A stretch of DNA of 56,287 bases from Brumimicrobium ulvae (GTDB lineage: Bacteria > Bacteroidota > Bacteroidia > Flavobacteriales_D > Crocinitomicaceae): the NCBI RefSeq assembly GCF_947504225.1, contig NZ_CANNGT010000003.1, positions 1 through 56,287 of the forward strand, in the 5' to 3' direction. A program made the translations under genes and the position numbers. Below, one piece after another: positions 8,087-19,300 of the stretch. Positions within the stretch are counted from its first letter, which is position 1; each line of letters starts with the position of its first letter. Under the pieces are notes generated by a model. The model was not told the origin of the DNA and made no database searches. It saw nothing but the letters and a program-made list of their open reading frames with translations.

Positions 8087-11000
8087 ATGAAAAACATTAG
8101 CGTACTCTACTTTATCGTGACCTTATTGTCCTTCAACTATGCATTTAGCCAAGATGGGGAATTTACCATAGACCGCGAACAGTTTGTTGCAGATTACTCA
8201 CGACTTTTAGCCTCTTCTGGCTCTAAAGAAGTCACTGCATTTATTGACCTAGAGTTGCGCCCAATACTCCTAGAAGGAACAGCCTTCCCTGAAGATCGTT
8301 TCCAACAGATGGCTAAGACCGTGAATATATTGTTGGACAAAAGACATTCGGCTTATCCTCACACCTATAACTACGTTACTTCATTTTATTCTTTGATTAC
8401 CCTCAAAAAAAGTGATGAAGAAATAGATACATGGCATGAGATTACTGATGGATTAATCAAAAACAGAAACCCTCGAAGAATTCAAGAGTTCTTGCAGGTC
8501 TCAGGAAACTTTTTGCACAAGGAGATAATTGCTGATGACCCAAACTATCAGTGGATTTGTAAAGGAGAAGACTTTAAATTCATCAACGACAAAACACCCT
8601 ACATTCAATTTAAGAATGTGACATTAATCTGTAAAACCATAAATCGTGGAAGTGATAAAAGGCAAAACCCATTTTCGGATTCGATAAAAATCATCAACAC
8701 CAACGGAATTGCTGACCTCACAAGAGAGAGATGGGAAGGAAACGGTGGGACCTATACATGGGAGAAAGTAGGTTTACCACAAGAAGAAACACATGCAACA
8801 CTTAGATCATACAACATTTCATTTAGATCTACCAACCTTACTGCAGACAGTGTAACATTGACAACCCCCTATATCAAGGAGCCTATTGAAGGTAAATTAT
8901 TAGACCGTGCAATGAAAGGAGCTATAGGAAAAGACAATGAACTTCCTTATCCACAATTTAAATCTTATCAAGCTAACTTTGAAATTAAAGATATTGTTGA
9001 AGACGTTGATTATAAAGGAGGGTTTTCTTTAGAAGCAAATGAATTTATTGGAATTGGAAACAGCAAAGAACAAGCTAAATTAACTTATTATCGAAATGAC
9101 AAGAAATTCATCGTTTCTTATTCCGATCAAGTACGTGTCAATGAAAATAGCTTAGTTACACCTATGGCACGTTTTTCACTTTACATCGGATTAAATGATT
9201 CTATCAGTCATACTGGACTAAACATAACCTACAATTTAAAAGAACAATCTATTAAATTCGTTAGAGGAAATGCGGTTATATCTCAATCTCCATTCATCGA
9301 TACTTATCATCAACTGAATATTTATACGGATGAGATTTCTTGGAATAAGAGTTCGTCTGAACTTATACTTGGATATGACAGGTCGACTTCTGAAGAACAA
9401 AGGACCGCTAAGTTTGAATCCTTCAATTATTATGATGAGCGATTATTTCAAAGTATTCAAGGTTTAGAATCTGTGCACCCATTATCGGCGCTTTACAACT
9501 ATGCCTATAAATATGACAAATTCCAAATGACCGAAGGAACTGCTGCTACAGCACTAAACCGTACCTTACAGCAAGCTAAGCCAAAATTATTAGAACTCTC
9601 TACTTTAGGATTCATAAGCTATGACACCGAAAGAGGAATCGTGCTAATCAATGATAAAACAGAGCATTTTGTAAAATCAAAATCTGGAAAAAGTGATTAT
9701 GATAATATTTCATTTGTTTCTAATTTAGCACCAATTCGTTTAGACAATACAGGGAATAATAACGCTGAATTACAACAAAAAGTAAACAAACGAAACCAAG
9801 AAAGGGCTAAAATAACTGAATTTGCAAAAATAGACTTGAGCTCTTTGGATTTAAAAGCCAATGCCGTAGACTACATTACTGTTGCAACGGTGAAACAAAC
9901 TACCATCTTCCCTGATGAAAATGAAGTGACCATCAAAAAGAATAGAAATATTGATTTCTCTGGATGGGTAAACAGTGGAAAATGGGAAATTAAAATTGAC
10001 CACGGAAACTATAGCTACGAGGACAATAAATTCAATATTTTTGAATCTGAATTAGCATTATTTAAGGTCAACCCGCTAAGGGCATCTGATGGCAAGCAAC
10101 CTATCCCATCTCAATCTGTTATATCAGGAATCAAAGGTGAAATTTTAGTTGATGACACCACAAACCGATCTGGAATAAAAAAAGGATTCGATCAATACCC
10201 TATTCTTGTCTCTAAAGAAAAATCAAAGGTCTTTTACAACCAAAAACAATTACACCTTGGGGCTTATGAAAAAGAACGTTTTTACTTTGAAATTGATCCT
10301 TTCCAACTGGATAGTCTAGCCACTTTTGATGAAAAAGCATTACGTTTTCCAGGAGAGTTGACATCGGCAGGTATATTTCCAAAAATGAAAGATGAGCTTA
10401 AAGTTATGGCAGATTATTCTTTAGGATTCTCACAGGATGTTCCCAAAGAGGGCTACCCTTTCTATGGAACTGAAGCGCGATACAACAATAAAATATTGCT
10501 TTCGAACAATGGATTACAAGGAGGAGGAACAATTGACTTTTTGAACTCTTCATCAACCTCAAAACAACTGTTCACTTTTTTACCTGACTCTACAATTGGA
10601 GTCGCTTCATTCGTCAATAAACCTCAAGAAACAGGAGTTCAATTTCCAGATGCGAATGGACCAGATGCATTCATCACCTTCTTACCGAAGCAAAAAGTCC
10701 TCAAAGCTAGGTCAAACAAAGAATTAATTTCCTTCTATAATGGTGAGGCCAACCTAAGAGGTACTACGATTTTGAAAGCTAAAGGGATGAAAGGAAATGG
10801 AATCTTGGAATTAAAAGATGCCAAAATGGGATCTCATCACTTCGACTTCGCAAGATGGGATGTTCATGCAGATACCTCTTCCTTCCAATTGACCAATAAG
10901 TATAAGGCCGAAGGAGATTTAAGTGAAAACGCATTGGCATTCAAAACAGAAAACGTTAATGGTGACCTTGACTTTAAGGGTAGAAAGGGAGTCTTTAAAT

Positions 11001-12694
11001 CTAACGCTGGTGAATCTGTAGTTGAATTCCCTGTTAACCAATACGTTTGTAAGATTGACCAATTTACATGGTTAATGGACAATGACGAATTGACTTTAGA
11101 GAAGAAAGCCAACGATAACCTAGCCATTGATGGAGCTATGGACCTTGTAGGGCCAAACTTTTATAGCATTCACCCGAAACAAGACTCATTACAATTCAGA
11201 TCTCCAAAAGCGTTATTTAACCTAAAAGAGAAAACCATTTATGCTTTTGAAACTGAATTTATAGAAGTAGCAGATGCGAGGATTTTCCCAGATAGTGCCA
11301 AAGTAGTCATCCGAAAAGATGCTAAAATGGACAAGTTCACCAATGCTAAAATTGTCGCCAACTACATTACGAAATACCACACCATTAAGAATGTAGAAGC
11401 TCAAATAACGGCCAGAAGAGCTTACACCGCAATTGGTGATTATGAATATGGAGTCGGTGATGGAGAAAAGCAATTGATTCATTTAACTGAAATCAAACTT
11501 GACACCTCGTTTCAGACAGTAGCCAAGGGTATTGTCAATCAAGAACAAGCTTTTAAATTGAGTGATCAATTCGACTTCTACGGAGAAACACAATTGAGAG
11601 CAGCAGATCAATTCATGCTCTTTAAAGGAGCTACTAAAATTAATCATGACTGTGATAAATTCGAAAGAAACTGGATGGCATTTGAGACTGCAATAGACCC
11701 AGAAAACATTCAGATCCCTGTGAGTAAAAACATGAAAGACCTAGAAGGAAACCAAATTACTGTTGGAGTACGTTGGCGAAATTCTTCTAATACGGATAGC
11801 GTGAGCCTTTATCCTACTTTCTTAAGTTCAGTCGAAAATGAAAACGATCCAGAAGTAATGACTGCAAGTGGATTCTTACAGTACAACAATGCTGCAAAAG
11901 AATTCCAAATTGCTAGTCAAGAGAAGTTAATCAACAGGGCTGAAAAAGGAAACTATATTTCTTTACACACAGAATCTTGTTCGATGAACGGAGACGGTAA
12001 AATCAGTTTAGGAATGGATTATGGCGCTGTAGAAACAGAAGCTGTTGGGGTGTTGAATTACAATCAAGAAAATGAACAAACAGATTTAAACATCACTATG
12101 GCATTCCGAATTCCTTTCAATAAAAAAGAATTTGAAAACGTAGCAGTGAAAATTAGAGAAGTTCCTGGTTTACCTGATGCAGATTTTAATTCAACAACAC
12201 TTGAACAAGCATTGGTAGAGTGGACAGATCTAAAAACAGCAGATAAAATAAAATCTGATTATACTTTAAAGAAAGAATTTAAAAACGTTCCTCGATCAAT
12301 GCAAGATGCTATTGTGATTACAGGGTTAAGACTGACTTCTTACACCAAATCTGGAGAACAACAGCGTGGAATGAAAACATCAACTGCTCAGGCAGCAATT
12401 GTAAATATCTATGGTGAACCGGTTATGAAATATGTACCTACAAAGTTCTTTGCAGAGCAACGTTCTAATTTAGGTGACCGTTTTGGATTAATGATTGATA
12501 TTCCTGGAGCTTATCTTTACTTCTTCGATTACGACAACAGAAAAGATGGAGTAATGAATATTCTTTCTAGTGATAAAGAATTCAATGATGAAATCACAGC
12601 ATTAAAATCTGATAAGAAAAAGTCGAGAAAATTCGTTTACGACATCACCAAAAACTCAGCTTACAGAAGTCAGTTTATGCGTGTATTTAACTAA
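8087..12694 (+). CDS. very large exported protein of unknown function (1535 aa)
   Basis: I do not recognise a named domain. The frame is open from 8051, but the ATG at 8087 gives a clean signal peptide (MKNISVLYFIVTLLSFNYAFSQ, cleaved after about residue 22) and avoids a 34-bp overlap with prmA, so I choose 8087. The mature protein has alternating hydrophobic/polar strands throughout and repeated 'build a layer' phrases such as NGEANLRGTTILKAKG and NAKIVANYITKY, suggesting a long beta-rich periplasmic or surface protein. Low Cys, no T9SS sorting domain at the end, no membrane helix. Lies 2 bp after prmA and 8 bp before plsY inside the housekeeping operon, which argues for an envelope role tied to growth (inference). 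Confidence 0.8.
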   Translation: MKNISVLYFIVTLLSFNYAFSQDGEFTIDREQFVADYSRLLASSGSKEVTAFIDLELRPILLEGTAFPEDRFQQMAKTVNILLDKRHSAYPHTYNYVTSFYSLITLKKSDEEIDTWHEITDGLIKNRNPRRIQEFLQVSGNFLHKEIIADDPNYQWICKGEDFKFINDKTPYIQFKNVTLICKTINRGSDKRQNPFSDSIKIINTNGIADLTRERWEGNGGTYTWEKVGLPQEETHATLRSYNISFRSTNLTADSVTLTTPYIKEPIEGKLLDRAMKGAIGKDNELPYPQFKSYQANFEIKDIVEDVDYKGGFSLEANEFIGIGNSKEQAKLTYYRNDKKFIVSYSDQVRVNENSLVTPMARFSLYIGLNDSISHTGLNITYNLKEQSIKFVRGNAVISQSPFIDTYHQLNIYTDEISWNKSSSELILGYDRSTSEEQRTAKFESFNYYDERLFQSIQGLESVHPLSALYNYAYKYDKFQMTEGTAATALNRTLQQAKPKLLELSTLGFISYDTERGIVLINDKTEHFVKSKSGKSDYDNISFVSNLAPIRLDNTGNNNAELQQKVNKRNQERAKITEFAKIDLSSLDLKANAVDYITVATVKQTTIFPDENEVTIKKNRNIDFSGWVNSGKWEIKIDHGNYSYEDNKFNIFESELALFKVNPLRASDGKQPIPSQSVISGIKGEILVDDTTNRSGIKKGFDQYPILVSKEKSKVFYNQKQLHLGAYEKERFYFEIDPFQLDSLATFDEKALRFPGELTSAGIFPKMKDELKVMADYSLGFSQDVPKEGYPFYGTEARYNNKILLSNNGLQGGGTIDFLNSSSTSKQLFTFLPDSTIGVASFVNKPQETGVQFPDANGPDAFITFLPKQKVLKARSNKELISFYNGEANLRGTTILKAKGMKGNGILELKDAKMGSHHFDFARWDVHADTSSFQLTNKYKAEGDLSENALAFKTENVNGDLDFKGRKGVFKSNAGESVVEFPVNQYVCKIDQFTWLMDNDELTLEKKANDNLAIDGAMDLVGPNFYSIHPKQDSLQFRSPKALFNLKEKTIYAFETEFIEVADARIFPDSAKVVIRKDAKMDKFTNAKIVANYITKYHTIKNVEAQITARRAYTAIGDYEYGVGDGEKQLIHLTEIKLDTSFQTVAKGIVNQEQAFKLSDQFDFYGETQLRAADQFMLFKGATKINHDCDKFERNWMAFETAIDPENIQIPVSKNMKDLEGNQITVGVRWRNSSNTDSVSLYPTFLSSVENENDPEVMTASGFLQYNNAAKEFQIASQEKLINRAEKGNYISLHTESCSMNGDGKISLGMDYGAVETEAVGVLNYNQENEQTDLNITMAFRIPFNKKEFENVAVKIREVPGLPDADFNSTTLEQALVEWTDLKTADKIKSDYTLKKEFKNVPRSMQDAIVITGLRLTSYTKSGEQQRGMKTSTAQAAIVNIYGEPVMKYVPTKFFAEQRSNLGDRFGLMIDIPGAYLYFFDYDNRKDGVMNILSSDKEFNDEITALKSDKKKSRKFVYDITKNSAYRSQFMRVFN

Positions 12695-12702
12695 GTTAAA
12701 GA

Positions 12703-13329
12703 ATGGAATTTATTATATTTGGAATAGCCGCCTACTTATTGGGCTCCATACCAACAGCTGTTTGGGTGGGAAAGGCAAAGTACCACTTGGATGTTAGAGA
12801 GCATGGTAGTAAAAATGCTGGGGCAACCAATACATTTAGAGTTTTAGGAAAAAAAGCAGGAATTGTAGTCCTGAGTGTGGATGTGCTCAAGGGAACCTTT
12901 GCAGTGCTCCTTCCCTTCCTCGTTAACACTTATGCCTGGGCAGATGACCATTTAATTCACCTTAAAATAGTTTCAGGGGTTTTGGTTGTCTTGGGACACA
13001 TCTTCCCCGTTTTTGCGGGATTCAATGGTGGGAAAGGAGTTGCAACTTCCTTAGGAGTAATTTTAGGGATTCATCCACAAGCTGCGCTGATCTGTATTGC
13101 CATTTTCCTTGTCGTTTTTATCGCCTCTAACTATGTGTCCCTTGGTGCAATAATTACCTCTATATCATTTCCTTTATTGGTTGAATTTGTTTTTGACAAT
13201 AAAAACACTTCTTTACTGATATTCAGTATCATACTTTCCACTGCTGTCGTGATTCTTCATCATAATAATATCAAACGTTTAATTAAAGGAAATGAAAATA
13301 AAATGAGTCTTTTTAAAAAAAAGACGTAA
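12703..13329 (+). CDS. plsY: acyl-phosphate:glycerol-3-phosphate acyltransferase
   Basis: 208-aa integral inner-membrane enzyme that starts phospholipid synthesis by acylating glycerol 3-phosphate from acyl phosphate. PlsY hallmarks: LGSIPTAVWVGK near the N-terminus, DVREHGSKNAGATNTFRV (the family's conserved loop), GHIFPVFAGFNGGKGVATS, and hydrophobic helices between. A Lys-rich tail (LFKKKT) ends the protein. Starts 8 bp after the giant exported protein, likely the last gene of the tight operon; 36 bp to the next gene. Confidence 0.95.
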   Translation: MEFIIFGIAAYLLGSIPTAVWVGKAKYHLDVREHGSKNAGATNTFRVLGKKAGIVVLSVDVLKGTFAVLLPFLVNTYAWADDHLIHLKIVSGVLVVLGHIFPVFAGFNGGKGVATSLGVILGIHPQAALICIAIFLVVFIASNYVSLGAIITSISFPLLVEFVFDNKNTSLLIFSIILSTAVVILHHNNIKRLIKGNENKMSLFKKKT

Positions 13330-13365
13330 CTTGTATCTAAAACACACGTATCTTATTACTACTTA

Positions 13366-16300
13366 ATGTCACTTAAAATAAAAATATTCGTATTGTTCAT
13401 CCTGTTTGGCGCTATTCATACGCATGCACAGGAGACAAGAGAGGATATTGAGAAAAAAGCATTGAGCTTATTTCAAAGTGAAGAGTTTATTGAAGCTACA
13501 CCACTCTACCTTAGGTTACTTTCATTAGAACCTAGAAATCCAGATTACAATTATAGATATGGAACCTGTTTACTCTTTAATTCAGGAGAAAAACAAGACG
13601 CTTTCAAGTATTTAAATTATTCCATTCAGCAAAGTAATAAAGTTGATGACGAAGCCTTTTACTACCTAGGAAAAGCATATCACCTTAATTTTCAATTCGA
13701 TAAAGCCATAAAGAATTATGAAATCTACAAACAAAAAGCGGGTAGTCGTTCGCTTGAAAAGTTAAATGTAGATCGCCAAATTGAAATGTGTAGAAATGGA
13801 AAGTCGCTGATTGCTAACATCTCCGAAACCGTGGTCTTGAATAAAACTAAAATCAATAAAGAAAGTTTTTTTAGAATTTATGATCTAAAAGACATCGGAG
13901 GAGAATTGATTGTTACTGAAGAGTTCCAATCCAGACTAGACAAAAAAAATAATCACGTTCCTTTGATTCACTTTCCGTCTCATTCAAGGCGCATTTATTA
14001 TTCAAGCTATGGCGATAATAACAGTCACAAGGACATTTATGTAAGAACGCGACTTCCAGATAATACTTGGTCCAAAGCACAAGCTGTTTTTGGAGATGTC
14101 AATACATCCTTAAACGAAGATTTCCCTTACATGCATCCCAGTGGAAAGTACTTGTATTTTTCTTCTGAAGGTCACAATAGTATGGGAGGTTATGATATTT
14201 TCAGAAGCCCTTATGATCCTGAAACCAATTCGTTTGGTCCTCCCGAGAATATGGACATTTCCATTTCCTCTCCAGACAATGATTTTCTGTACATTGTAGA
14301 CTCACTTGATCGTTATGCTTATTTCGCTTCCCAAAGAGAAAGTGAAGGAAACAATGTCCATGTTTACAATGTACGTGTTGAACGCTTCCCTATTCAAATG
14401 GTGATATTAAAGGGGCAATTCAACTCTACAATTGATCCTTCAGAGAAAGCATTGAATATTACCGTAAAGAATAACTCAGGTGAATTGATGGGGAAGTTCA
14501 ACACATCGCCTAAAGGAGATTATTTAATCAATTTACCCAAAGGAGGTCGTTATGAATTTATCGTTAGCGTTGGTGAAAAGGAACAATTGCATAGACAATT
14601 TATCGAATTGCCCTATCTAAAGGAATTCCGTCCTTTAAAACAAGTCATAACTGAGTCTCAAAAAGACCAAGCTGAGGTCATTATTTTTAAAAACTTGTTT
14701 GATGAACGTTTTGAAAATGAAGGTGAAATTATCGCTGAAGCCATTAAGTTAAAATCTAAAATGGAGGTCAATAGCCAGCAATTTGACATTGACTCGTTAG
14801 ATCAAGTTCGAGAACAAAGAAAGTTATTCGACAAAATCGGGCTTTCGGCATTTACAAATGTTGAAATTCATGATTTAATAAAAAGTAAATACGGTAATTT
14901 GAATGAGCGTCAAATTAAAACACAAGAACTGATTGGAAAAGCCAATGCAACGCTTGATCAAGGAAACCATAAAATCGAAAGTGCTTTAAACAAGGCAGAT
15001 TCTTTAATGCAATTGGCAAAAATCAGTGACCAGAATCAACGTGCAAAACGCTATTCACAACTGGCACAAAAAGAACTTGATAAAGCAAAACATTATCAAG
15101 CCGAAATGGACAATGCAAAAGTCGTTTTAAAATACTTAGAAACCGATTTTAAGGAAAAGGAAGAACAACTAACAGAGGCCAAATCGCTTTATGAAGTTAC
15201 AAAAGAACTTGCTATAAATGACGATGACCAATTGATTGCAATATTGAATGAGCACAAAGACTTCGTGAGTGAGGAACTGCTAGAAGAAACCAATCTTGAT
15301 GCTCATTTTGAATTTGTAACTCAAATCAATGCCGATCTTCAAGCTCAGGAAGAAATGAAACTACGTCAAAAACAATTGGAGGCTAATCAGAAAGCTCTAG
15401 AAAATAAACTTGCACAATTAAATAAAGATTATGAAGCAGCTTCTAAAAGGAAAAAAGAAGAAATAGGATTAGAAATTAGTCGATACGAAAATCAAAATGC
15501 TGATTTGAAAAATGAAATCAAGTATATCGATGATCAACTGAATGCTCAAGGTGATTTTAATGGTCAGAAAGAAGCTTTAGCAGAAATACTTAAAAGTGAA
15601 AATACAGCAAAAGAAAACACTTCTTCCTCTGAAATTGTAAAGAAAAATAATGATTTGATCGCGCAACAAGACAAACTCAACAGCGATAACGAAGCCTTTG
15701 CCCTTAAAAACGATATTGATATAACTGAAGAGGCATTGAACCAGGTGAATGAAGACATAGCTCTTAACACAAGTGAAAACAATAACACTACAGTTGAGCA
15801 CACAGGAGACTCGACCACAAACGAAACCGAAGAAATCACCTCAGAAGAAGAATTGGCTGAACTGACATCGGAAATTATATTCAACAAATTAGACCCCAAT
15901 TATCTTGAAGAAATTGAGCAAATAGAGACTGAAATAGCGAATGGAAAAGCAACGAAAACAGATTTGCTCGAGCGTAAACAGCAAGCATTAGTTGTTGTAG
16001 AAAGTACGCAATCTCAATTTAAAGCTGAAATTGAAAAAGGAAATCCTGACCCTACCCTACCCACTAAAATCGAACTACTTTCTGAAGTTAAGAGTCAGCT
16101 AAACACAGAAATTAATGACCTTAATCAAAAAATAGCTGAAGAAAACATTATTGCAGAAGAAACAATGACCAATACTCAAGAAAGTAACATTGAAGAAGGT
16201 CAAAACACAACAAATAAAAACAATACTTCTCCTTTAAGTGCAGAAACTGTTTTTACAGAAATAGATCCGAATTACCCTCAAGATATTCAAGCCTTAGAGC

Positions 16301-19300
16301 AAAAAGTGAAACAAGGCAATTCGACAAAGCAAGCCATTCTTGATCGCAAAAAACAAGCTTTAACTGGTATTGAAGCAGCTCAATCTGAAATTCAAAACGA
16401 GATAGATTCTGGAAACAATAATGATGATCTCGCTACAAAATCGGATTTATTGTCGCAAATTGAAGTCCAAATTAAGTCTGAAATTGATGAGCTATCAAAT
16501 GCGATTGAAGCAGAAAATAAGCATGCAGAAACTAACACTTCAACTTCGAATACTTCAGCAAGTAACACTTCTTCTGAAGAAGAAAACCCTCTATCACCTT
16601 CTACACCTGCAGAATTATTTGCTGAATTAGATCCTACTTACCTTAAGGATATAAAAGAAATTGAAAATGAAATAGAAAAAGGTCTGACCACATCAAAAGA
16701 ACTTCTTGAGCGAAAACACCAAGCCTTAATAACCATAGAAGACGCTACAACAAATCTTGTCGCGAAAAAAGAAAATGGAAACGATGATGCTGAGCTTTCA
16801 ACGCAAATTGAATTTCTTTCACAAATAGAACGTCAGTTAACAGATGAAATTCAAGTTTTAAAGAAAACAATTGAGGAGAATGATGTTATAACTGATGAAA
16901 ATGAATTCACTCCAGAAGCAATTTTAGCAGAGCTAGATCCTGAATATTTGAATGATATTTCACAACTTGAAAAAGACATCAGCAATGGAACGAAATCTAA
17001 AAAAGACTTAGTTAAAAGAAAGTACATCGCAAAAATTTCAGTAGAAGAACATAGTTCTGAGGCCATACAACAAAAAGAAAGTGGTGTGACTCAACCAGGT
17101 TTAGAGCAAAAGATTAAAGCTTTTGCAGAGCTAGACGAGCAACTAGACAAAGAGATTGATGCTTTGGAAAATGAAATAATTGCAGAACAACTTCATGGAG
17201 TTGCGCCAAAAGAAATGTCTTATAGAGATCAGGTATTGGACCAAGCTGACAAAGGATTTAAAGAGCAAATCAGTTCTTTATTGAAGAGTTTCCATTCAGG
17301 AGAGAACAATTATGAAGAGTTACTTTACGCCCAAGAAGTACATCTTTCCAAGATTAACACCGCGATTGAGAAAAAAGAAGGGAAAACTCCAGAGGAATTG
17401 AACATACTTACTGAAGAAAGGGACCAGACCCTTCAATTTATTGAGGAGCTAAAAGCAGCCCAAGGAAAAGAAGAGTTCAACATCAATAAGGCTTATAAAG
17501 AAAGTCTAAAAAGGGTCTTACTGAATAAACAAGAATTCGACCTTATTGAAGCTGAACCTCAAGACATCAATGAAGCCAACGTAAAAGCACAAGCATTAGA
17601 AAATATAATTTTACAATTAAATAGAGATATAAAGGCTTCCAACAACAGTTTAGAAATTCGTTACCTAAATATTGTCAAGAAAGAGCTGGTTAAAAAACGA
17701 AGAAACGTAAGTTTTGAATTTGGTGAAGTAACCCAAACATCAGAACATCCAGATCATGTAGATTTGTCCAAAATACAAGAAGAATTTAGCGTAGAATTAT
17801 CCTACGAGCAAAAAGAAGAATTTAAGTCCCTTTTTGAAGCTAAAAATAAACTACTAGCTGAAGAGTTAGAAAACCCTTCACTTAAAGAAGATTCAAAACA
17901 CCAAGAGAAAATCGAAGCTCTTGATGATCAAATTGCGAGTAAGGAGAGTATAGTTCTTGAAAGATCGATTGAAAACCTAAACAATTTTTTAAACAGAAGC
18001 TTAGAACAAACAATTGACGACAATGGAACGCCAACACTAGCGATGTTGAAAGCACAACAAAACAAACTAGAAATTAATCACCTGATTAGAGAAGCTAAAG
18101 AAGTAAAAGACCCAAAACAACAGCGCGACTTACTTCAATCAATTCAAACAAAGCAAAATGCAACCCTCAAGGAGGTAAGGTCTGAGCAAAAAGAGAAAAA
18201 AGCCAATGAGGTGATGAAGTCTATTGCTGAACACAGTGATTTTGAAAACATTAGTCCGGTCGACATTTTAAAAACGGAAGAAGATATACAACAAGAGCAA
18301 AAAGAGATTGGAATTGAATTATTAAGTGTTCAAGACCAAATCAAGGAAATCAATGCCAAGATACCGAATGGGAACAGGAAAGAAAAAGCAATACTCGAGG
18401 AGAATAAAGAAATGCTTGTTGAGATAGAAAGTTTGTTGCAAAGCAAATTTGAGGAAAACGCATCTCATTTATCCTTTATAGATGAACAGAAAAAGAAAGA
18501 CGCTGAGGAGGGAATTGATAAAAATGCGATTGAAACACAGCTGACCTATGTTGAAGAAGTAGAAATTGCGCAGTCTGAGGAATACAAAACGGTGTTACAG
18601 GAAAACAATAAACTAAATCAATTACAACATGATTTAAAGGCAAAGGAGGCGCAATTGATTTCCGAACAAAACAAACTGAAGATTTTAACTTCCACAAAAA
18701 ACAAGAATATTACTAACGAGGAAAACGTATTTACCGAAGAAGAAAAGAAGACCATTGAAAAGCACATGAAACAAATCAATGAAGTATCTGGAGAAATCAA
18801 GACCTTAAGAGCGGAAGTTAACAAACAACTGAAGGAGGTTAAGCAGAAACTTCCTGAAACGCCTGAAGAAAAAGCGAAAATAGAAAACATGATTGCCCGG
18901 GATGTAGCACCAATTAATGAAGCTCCAACACTTCCTGTTATTGCAACGGGCTTAGTGATTAATCCGAACAATAAAAACAATTATTCAGACGAAAATCCTA
19001 TTCCATTAAAGGTTGAATCACCAAAAGGATTGGTTTTCCGTGTACAAATTGGAGCATTTGCCAAACCAGTACCCAACAATACCTTTACAGAATTTTCGCC
19101 CATTACAGGAGATGTTGTTCGTCCTGGTTTAATCAGATACGTAGCAGGTATGTTCAATAGTAGAGCAACGGCAACTGAAGCCAGAAATCAAATCAGGACA
19201 ATGGGATACAGCGACGCTTTTGTTGTGGCTTACTGTGATGGAGAAAGAGTGCCTGTTTATCGCGCAATCGAATTAATGAATTCTGGAGCATGTGTTCCAA

